Part shown: positions 57,001-64,000 of the stretch, piece after piece
Layout of the letters: each line of letters starts with the position of its first letter
Position numbering within the stretch: position 1 is the first letter of the stretch
DNA from: Streptomyces dioscori
GTDB lineage: Bacteria > Actinomycetota > Actinomycetes > Streptomycetales > Streptomycetaceae
NCBI RefSeq assembly: GCF_003024195.1
Contig: NZ_KZ679047.1
Coordinates: 332,271-396,270, forward strand
Reading direction: 5' to 3'
Length of the DNA: 64,000 bases
Notes under the pieces: model-generated
What the model was told of the DNA's origin: nothing
The model's database searches: none
Seen by the model: the letters and a program-made list of their open reading frames with translations, nothing else
Made by a program: the position numbers and the translations under genes

Positions 57001-60000
57001 CGAGCACGGCCACGATCCGGTCCGCCGACCGCGGGAGCGCCACGCCGACGAAGCGCTCGGGACCGGCTCCCGACGTGATCAGCCGGCGTGCGAGCCGGTT
57101 GGCCCGCACGTTCACCTCGCGGTAGGTCAGCGACTCGTCGTCCCCGACGACGGCGACGGCGTCCGGGGTGAGAGCGGCCTGACGCTCGAACAGTGCCTGG
57201 ACGGGCTCCGTCCTGGCGGCCTGCGCGTCACCGGTCCCCCACACCGGCAGGGCACGGCGTTCCTCCGCGGAGAGCAGGTCGATCGCGCCGACGCGCAAGC
57301 CGGGTTCGGCCGTCGCCGCGTCGAGCAACCGGACCAGTCGACGGCCCAGGGCTTCCACGGTCTCCCGGTCGTAGAGATCGGTGCTGTACTCGACGTGCGC
57401 GGACATCCCGCCGGGGCCGCCGTCGGCGGACCGGAGTTCACGCAGGCTGAAGGTGAGGTCGAACCGGGCCGTGCGCCCGGTGACCGCGAGCGGCTCGACC
57501 CCCAGGCCGGGCAGCGTCAGACCGGCACCGGCGTTGTTCTGGAGCACCAGCATGATCTGGAACAGCGGATGATGCGCCAGCGTCCGGTGCGGGTTCAGCG
57601 CGTCGACGAGGTGCTCGAACGGCACGTCCTGGTGCGCGTACGCGGACAGCGCGCGCTCGCGCACCCGGCTCAGGAGTTCGGTGAAGGTCGGGTTGCCGCC
57701 GGTGTCGGTGCGCAGCACCAGCGTGTTGACGAACAGGCCGACCAGTTCGTCCAGGTCCGCGTCGGTGCGGCCGGCCACCGGGGTGCCGACCGGAATGTCG
57801 GTGCCGGCGCCCAGCCGCGTCAGCAGCGCCGCGAGCGCGGCCTGGAGGACCATGAAGACGGTGGTGCCCGTGCCCCGCGCGGTGTCCACGATCCTGGCGT
57901 GCACCCGGGGGTCGATCTCGAACGCCAGCTCGCCGCCGCGGTGGGAGGCGACGGCGGGCCTCGGCCGGTCGCCGGGCAGCCCCACCTGTTCGGGCAGTTC
58001 CCGCAGGGTCTCCCGCCAGTACGCGAGCTGGCCCGCGATCGCGCCGCCCGGATCGTCCGGGTCGCCCAGCAACTCCCGTTGCCACACCGCGTAGTCGGCA
58101 TACCGCACGGGCAGGGTCGGCCAGGCCGGCGGCCGGCCGGCGACCCGTGCCGTGTAGGCCAGCCCCAGGTCACGCAGCAGCGGTCCCATCGACCAGCCGT
58201 CGCTCGCGCTGTGGTGCAGGACCAGGACGAACACCCAGTCGTCGGCGGTCCGCAGCAACTGGGCGCGCAGCGGCACCTCGGCCGACAGGTCGAAGCCGTG
58301 GCGGGCGGCGCGGGCCACCAGTTCGGGCACGTCCTGCGGCTCGACCGTGCTGACCGGCAGCGGAACGGCCCGGCGCGGGGGGAGGATCCGCTGCACGGCC
58401 TCTCCCCGCTTCTCCACGATCAACGTGCGCAGCGGCTCGTGCCGGTCCACCACGTCCGCGAGTGCGGTGCGCAGCGCGTCGGGGTCGAGCGCACCGGTCA
58501 GCCGCAGGACCACGGGCATGTTGTAGACGGGGTTCGGGCCGTCGAGCCGGTGCAGGAACCACAGTCGCCGCTGCGCGAAGGACACCGGCACCAGGCCGGC
58601 GCCCGCGACCGGACCCAGCGGGGGCCGGGAGGTCGCGGAGGCCTGCCTGAGCCGGCGTGCCAGACCGGCGACGGTCGGTTCCTCGAACACGGAACGTACG
58701 GACAGTTCGGCCCCCAGCGCCGCGCGGATCCGGGAGACCAGCCGGGTCGCCAGCAGCGAGTGCCCGCCCAGGTCGAAGAAGCCGTCGTCCACTCCGACGT
58801 CCGCCAGCCCCAGCACCTCGGCGAAGAGTCCGCAGAGCACTTCCTCCTCGGGCGTCCGCGGCGCGCCGCTGAGCGCGGCGGCGAAGTCGGGAGCGGGCAG
58901 CGCGGACTGGTCGACCTTGCCATTGCGGGTCAGCGGCAGCCCGTCGAGCACCACCAGGGCGGCGGGTACCAGGTAGTCGGGCAGCCGCTCCCGCAGGTAC
59001 TCCCGCAGCACGACGGGGTCGGCGCCCGCGGCGGCGTCGGCGGGCACCACGTACGCGACGAGCCGTGGGTCGCCCGGCCGGTCCTCACGGAGGACGACCG
59101 CGGTCTGCGAGACGGTCTTGTGGGTGGACAGCACCGCCGCGACCTCGCCCGGCTCGATCCGGAAGCCGCGCACCTTGACCTGGTCGTCGGCGCGGCCGAG
59201 GAACTCCAGGTTCCCGTCCCGCCACCAGCGCACCACATCGCCCGTCCGGTACATCCGGCCGCCGAACGGGCAGGCCACGAACCGGCTCGCGGTCTGCGCG
59301 GGCCGCCCGAAGTATCCGCGGGCCAGGCCGGCGCCCGCGAGATACAGTTCACCGGCCACGCCGGGCGGCACCGGCCGCAGCCGGTCGTCGAGCACATACA
59401 CCCGCATGTTGGCGAGGGGGGTCCCGATGGGAACCTGCCGGGCGTCCTCGGCGAGCGGCGCGCTCATCGTGGCTCCGACGGTCGCCTCGGTCGGACCGTA
59501 GCCGTTGAGCACCGTGCGGCCCGCCGCCCACCGTCCGACCAGTCCCGGCGACACCGACTCGCCGCCGACGAGAACGCAGTCCAGGCTGGGCATGCCGTCC
59601 TCGGGCAGGGTCGCCAGGACGGTCGGCGGCAGGGTGGCGTACGTGACGCCCCGCCGGTCGATGAACGCGGCCAGTTCGTCGCCCGCCATCCCGCTGTCCG
59701 GCAGTTCCAGCCGGGCGCCGGAGGTCAGGGCCATCAGGATCTCCCACACCGTGATGTCGAAGCTCAGTGAGGCGAACTGGAGCACCCGGGCGCCCGGCCC
59801 GGCCCCGCACCGCTGCGCGGCCGAGGCGGCGAGGCTGGGCAGACCTCCATGGGTGACCACCACGCCCTTGGGCCGACCGGTGGTGCCGGAGGTGTAGATG
59901 ACGTAGGCGGCGGTGGCCGGGGTCAGCGGGGCCGTGCGGTCGGTGTCGGCGAGGTCGTGGGACGGCAGGGCGGCCACCGCGGCGCGCAGGTCCGGGTCGT

Positions 60001-63000
60001 CGAGCCGGAGGACGGGCACCTGGGGCAGACCGGCCACCGCGTCCCCGGCGGTCACCAGGCAGACCGGACGGATCTCCTCGGCGATGAGGCGGATCCGCTC
60101 CGCGGGCAGGTCGGGGTCGATCGGCACATAGGCGGCACCGGACTTGAGTACGGCGAGCAGCGCCACGATCATGTCCGCCGACCGGGGGACGGCCAGCGCC
60201 ACGAACCGCTCCGGACCCGCGCCCCGGCCGACCAGATGGCGGGCCAGCCGGTTCGCGCGGAGGTTCAGCTCGGCGTAGGTGAGGGTCTCCTCCTCGAAGG
60301 CGACCGCCACCGCGTCCGGCGTACGGCGGACCTGACGCTCGAACAGCCCCGGGGCGGGCACGTCGGGTACGGCGAGCGCGGTGTCGTTCCACTCCTCCAG
60401 CAGGCGGATCCGCTCGTCGCCGCCGAGGATGTCGATCGCGCCGATGCGGGTGCGCGGGTCCGTGACCGCCGCGTCCAGGAACCGTACCCAGCGCTCCAGG
60501 AGCGATTCGACGGTGACGGCGTCGTAGAGATCGGTGCGGTACTCCACCCAGCCCCTGATCCCCTGCGCGCCTCCGTCGCCGGGGCGTTCCCGGAGGCTGA
60601 AGGTGAGGTCGAACCGTGCGTCGTTGGCGGTCGCCGCCGGTTCCCGGGTCACCCTGACCCCCGGCAGCTCCGGGGTGGCCTCCGCCGCGTTCTGGAGGAC
60701 CAGCAGGATCTGGAAGAGCGGATGGTGCGACAGCGTGCGGCGGGGGCTGAGCACGTCCACCAGCCGCTCGAACGGCACGTCCTGGTGGGCGTACCCCGAC
60801 AACGCCGTCTCGCGTACCCGGTCCAGCAGTTCGGCGAACGTCGGGTCGCCGGAGGTGTCCGTGCGCAGCACCAGCGTGTTGACGAAGAAACCGACGAGAT
60901 CGTCCAGGGCCTCGTCCGTACGGCCCGCCACCGGCGCCCCGATCGGGATGTCCGTGCCCGCGCCCAGCCGGGTCAGCACTCCCGCCAGCGTGGCCTGCAG
61001 CACCATGAACACGCTGACGCCCGCGGTCCGCGCCGCGCGCAGCAGCCTGGCGTGCGTCTCGGGACCGATCTCGAAGGCCGTACCCGCGCCCCGCGAGGAG
61101 GCCGACGCGGGCCGCGGCCGGTCGCCGGGCAACCCGACCTGCTCGGGCAGTTCGGCCAGTACCCGCTTCCAGTAGGCGAGTTGCGCCGTGACCGGACTGT
61201 GCGGGTCGTCCAGCGCGCCGAGCAGGTCGCGCTGCCAGAGCGCGTAGTCCGCGTACTGCACGGGCAGCGGGGCCCAGGCCGGCGGTTCCCCGGCGGCCCG
61301 CGCGGCATAGGCGCGGGACAGGTCGCGCAGCAGCGGCCGCGTGGACCAGCCGTCATGGGCGACGTGGTGGACGACGACGCTCAGGACCCGGGTTCCCGAG
61401 TCGGTCACCCGCAGCAGTGCCGCCCTCAGCGGCAGGTCGGTGGCGAGGTCGAAGCCTTGTTCGGCGACACCGGCCAGCGCGTCGGACAGACCCGCCTCGG
61501 TCACCTCCGTCACGGGCAGCGGCACGTCCACTCCGGCGGGCAGGATCGTCTGCACCGGTGTGCCGTCGATCTCGGTGAAGACCGTCCGCAGCGCCTCGTG
61601 CCGGGCGACGACATCGGCCAGCGCCGCGCGCAACGCGTCCTCGTCCAGTTCTCCGGTGAGCCGGAACACCATCGGAACGCCGGTGGCGGAGGACTCGCCG
61701 TCCATGCGGTTCATGAACCACATGCGCTGCTGGGCGAAGGAGACCGGCACGCGCTCCGGCCGCTCCGCGGGCAGCAGTGCGGGCCGGGTCGCGTCCGATG
61801 CCGCCGTGGCACGTCGTACGAGGGCCGCGACCGTGGGTGCCTCGAAGACCGCCCGGACCGAGACCTCGGCGCGCAGCGCCGTGCGGATGCGGGAGACCAG
61901 ACGGGTCGCCAGCAGGGAGTGCCCGCCCAGGTCGAAGAAGTTGTCGTCCGGGCCGACCGCGGGAAGTCCCAGCACGTCGGCGAACAGCTCGCACATGACC
62001 TCTTCCGGGCCGGTGCGCGCGACCGTGCTCGTCCCCGCCATGGCGGCGTAGTCCGGTGCGGGAAGCGCGCCGTGGTCGACCTTGCCGTTGGGGGTGAGGG
62101 GCATCTCGGTGACGGCCACGACGGCGGCGGGCACCAGGTAGTCCGGCAGGCGCTCGCGCAGGAAGTCCCGCAGCACGCGCGCCGGATCGTCATGGGCCAC
62201 GGCCGGGACGACGTACGCGACCAGGCGGTGGTCGCCCGGCCGGTCCTCCCGCACCGTGACGACGGCCCTGGCCACCCGCTCGTGACCGGACAGTACGGCC
62301 TCGACCTCGCCGGGCTCGATCCGGAAACCGCGGATCTTCACCTGGTCGTCCGCGCGGCCGACGAACTCCAGGTCGCCGTCCCGCCGCCACCGTACGACGT
62401 CTCCGGTGCGGTACATGCGCTCGCCGGCCGATCCGAACGGGCAGGCCACGAACCGGTTCGCGGTCAGGGCGGGACGCTCCAGGTAGCCCCTGGCCAGGCC
62501 GCGGCTCGCGACGTACATCTCGCCCGCCACGCCGGGGGCGACCGGACGCAGCCCGCTGTCGAGGACGTACACCCTGGTGTTGTCCAGGGGGCGTCCGATC
62601 GACACGGGTCCGTCCGTGGCGCCGAGAGTTCCGCTCAGCGTGGCGCCGACCGTGGTCTCGGTGGGCCCGTATCCGTTGAGGATCCGGGTACCGGCCGACC
62701 ACCGGGACACCAGTCCCGGCGGCGCCGCCTCGCCGAACAGTACGACGCACTCAAGGTCCGGCAGGTCGCCGGGCGCCAGCGTGGACAGTACGGACGGCGG
62801 CAGGGTCACGTGGGTGACCCGGTGTCCGACCAGCAGATCGGCCAGCTCGGCGCCGGTCAGGCCGCTGTCCGGCAGCACCAGGCAGGCTCCGGACAGCAGG
62901 GCCAGGAAGGTCTCCGCGATCGCGGCGTCGAAACTCGGCGAGGCGAGCTGTGCCACCCGGCTGCCCGCGGTGACGTGGGTCCGACGCGCGAGTGTCTGTA

Positions 63001-64000
63001 CGAGATTCGGCAGACCGCGGTGGGACACCACGACGCCCTTGGGCATGCCGCTGGTCCCGGACGTGTAGATGACGTAGGCCGCGTGGCCGGCCGTGACGGC
63101 AGGCGCGGCGAGGTCGCCGTCCGCGGGGTCCGGGACCGCGGTCCCGCCGCCCTCCTCGTCGAGGAGGAACACCGGGGTGCCGCCGACGTCGGCCGCCGGC
63201 GGGCGGGTGTTCGCGGTGGTGACCAGGCAGCAGGGTCCGCTGTTCTCGATCATGAAGCGGATGCGCTCGGCCGGGTAGTCGGGGTCGAACGGAACGTAGG
63301 CCGCCCCTGTCTTGAGCACGGCCAGCAGGGCGATGATCAGGTCGGCCGAGCGCGGCAGCGCGACACCGACGAAGCGCTCGGGGCCGGCGCCGTACCCGAT
63401 CAGCGCACGGGCCAGCCGGTTCGCCCGTGCGTCGAGTTCGGCGTAGGTGACCGACTCGCCGCCGGATGCCACCGCCACGGCGTCCGGCGTCCGGGCCGCC
63501 TGGCGTTCGAAGAGCGTGGTGACGGAGGTGTCCGGAAGGTCGGTCGCGGTGTCGTTGCGCACGGTGAGGAGCTCGTGCCGTTCCTCGGCCGTGAGCAGGT
63601 CGATGGTGCCGAGCCTGCGGCCGGGCAGCGCGGCGGCCTCGTCGAGGAACCGCGTCCAGCGCCGGACGAGTGTGGTGACGGTGTCCTCGTCGTACAGGTC
63701 GGTGGTGTATTCGACCCAGCCGGTGATGCCCAGCGGGGCTCCGTCGGGGCCGCGCTGTTCCCGCAGACTGAAGGTCAGGTCGAAGCGGGCCCGGTCGCCG
63801 GGTATCCGTTCGCGGGTGGTGTCGATGCCGGGCAGGTCGAGGACGGCCTCCGCGTTGTTCTGCAGCACCAGCATGATCTGGAACAACGGATGATGCGCCA
63901 GCGAACGGCGCGGATTGATCAGATCGACCAGCCGCTCGAACGGAATGTCCTGATGCGCGTACGCCGACAACGCCCGCTCCCGCACCCGCTCCAGCAACTC
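54023..64000 (-). CDS. Nonribosomal peptide synthetase, at least three modules, 5' end beyond the window: (C)-A-T-C-A-T-C-A-T-E
   Basis: The frame is open to the right edge, which cuts a C domain. By position: C end (64000 to about 63550), A (about 63530-62050, SGTSGMPKG), T (LGGHSL about 61930), C (about 61770-60430, HHVAHDGWS), A (about 60370-58880), T (LGGHSL about 58770), C (about 58590-57280, HHSASDGWS), A (about 57210-55740), T (LGGDSI about 55610), E (about 55450-54090, HHLVVDG). It ends in a short tail IVPLDQAQIDLIENVWKDL. Signatures: DAATVFGVGK, DIWTLGGVGK (neither assigned), DAYWWGGTFK (valine-type). T domains before E show GGDSI; others GGHSL, as known. It feeds the next NRPS through the coupled junction TGATG. 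Confidence 0.95.

Overview
The window is chromosomal DNA of a high-GC actinomycete, most likely Streptomyces. Signs of this are very high GC, frequent GTG starts, many 4-nt ATGA/GTGA stop-start overlaps, several two-component systems, SARP, ROK and DeoR regulators, and a large secondary-metabolism region. No tRNA, rRNA, IS element or CRISPR array was recognised.

Positions 1-33 kb are mostly ordinary accessory and housekeeping genes: a partial membrane protein with a lipase-like motif; a DeoR repressor; an SRPBCC protein; a PLP lyase of the cysteine synthase/Cds1 type; an ATPase-fold regulator; a MacB-like ABC efflux operon (SHOCT protein, ATPase, permease); a TetR - DUF4865 - phosphotriesterase-like operon behind a strong palindrome; a ROK repressor; AlkB; an RlmG-like methyltransferase; AraC; a mosaic broken gene; a CitAB-type two-component pair facing a tripartite tricarboxylate transporter (tctCBA); a PRC-barrel protein; a beta-hydroxyacid dehydrogenase; MarR; a NarL-type two-component system; a geranylgeranyl-reductase-like flavoprotein; an M20 peptidase; and a kinase-Nudix fusion.

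From about 33 kb to the right edge the window is a natural-product region. At 34.0-39.5 kb there is a complete lasso peptide cluster on the minus strand: a 45-codon precursor gene with predicted core GLPFGGNTDLFSASTPIWG (Gly1-Asp9 ring), a lasso cyclase, a PqqD-like leader-binding protein, a leader protease, an ABC exporter pair and a SARP regulator. A C(UUCG)G hairpin separates the precursor gene from the enzymes. Next, at 39.6-43.5 kb, is a second ABC-2 exporter divergent from a histidine kinase/response regulator pair, with a perfect 13-bp inverted repeat between them. After an orphan, atypical LuxR-type regulator comes a second biosynthetic unit on the minus strand: two translationally coupled NRPS genes (the upstream one runs off the right edge) followed by a DMATS-type aromatic prenyltransferase.

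The visible NRPS line is (C)-A-T, C-A-T, C-A-T-E, C-A-T-E, C-A-T-TE. Signature residues read from the A domains suggest a C-terminal half ending X-X-D-Val-D-(aromatic/hydrophobic)-Ser, released by a thioesterase and probably prenylated on an aromatic residue. A lasso cluster placed directly beside a prenylating NRPS cluster, sharing exporters and regulators in the space between them, is the most interesting part of the window.
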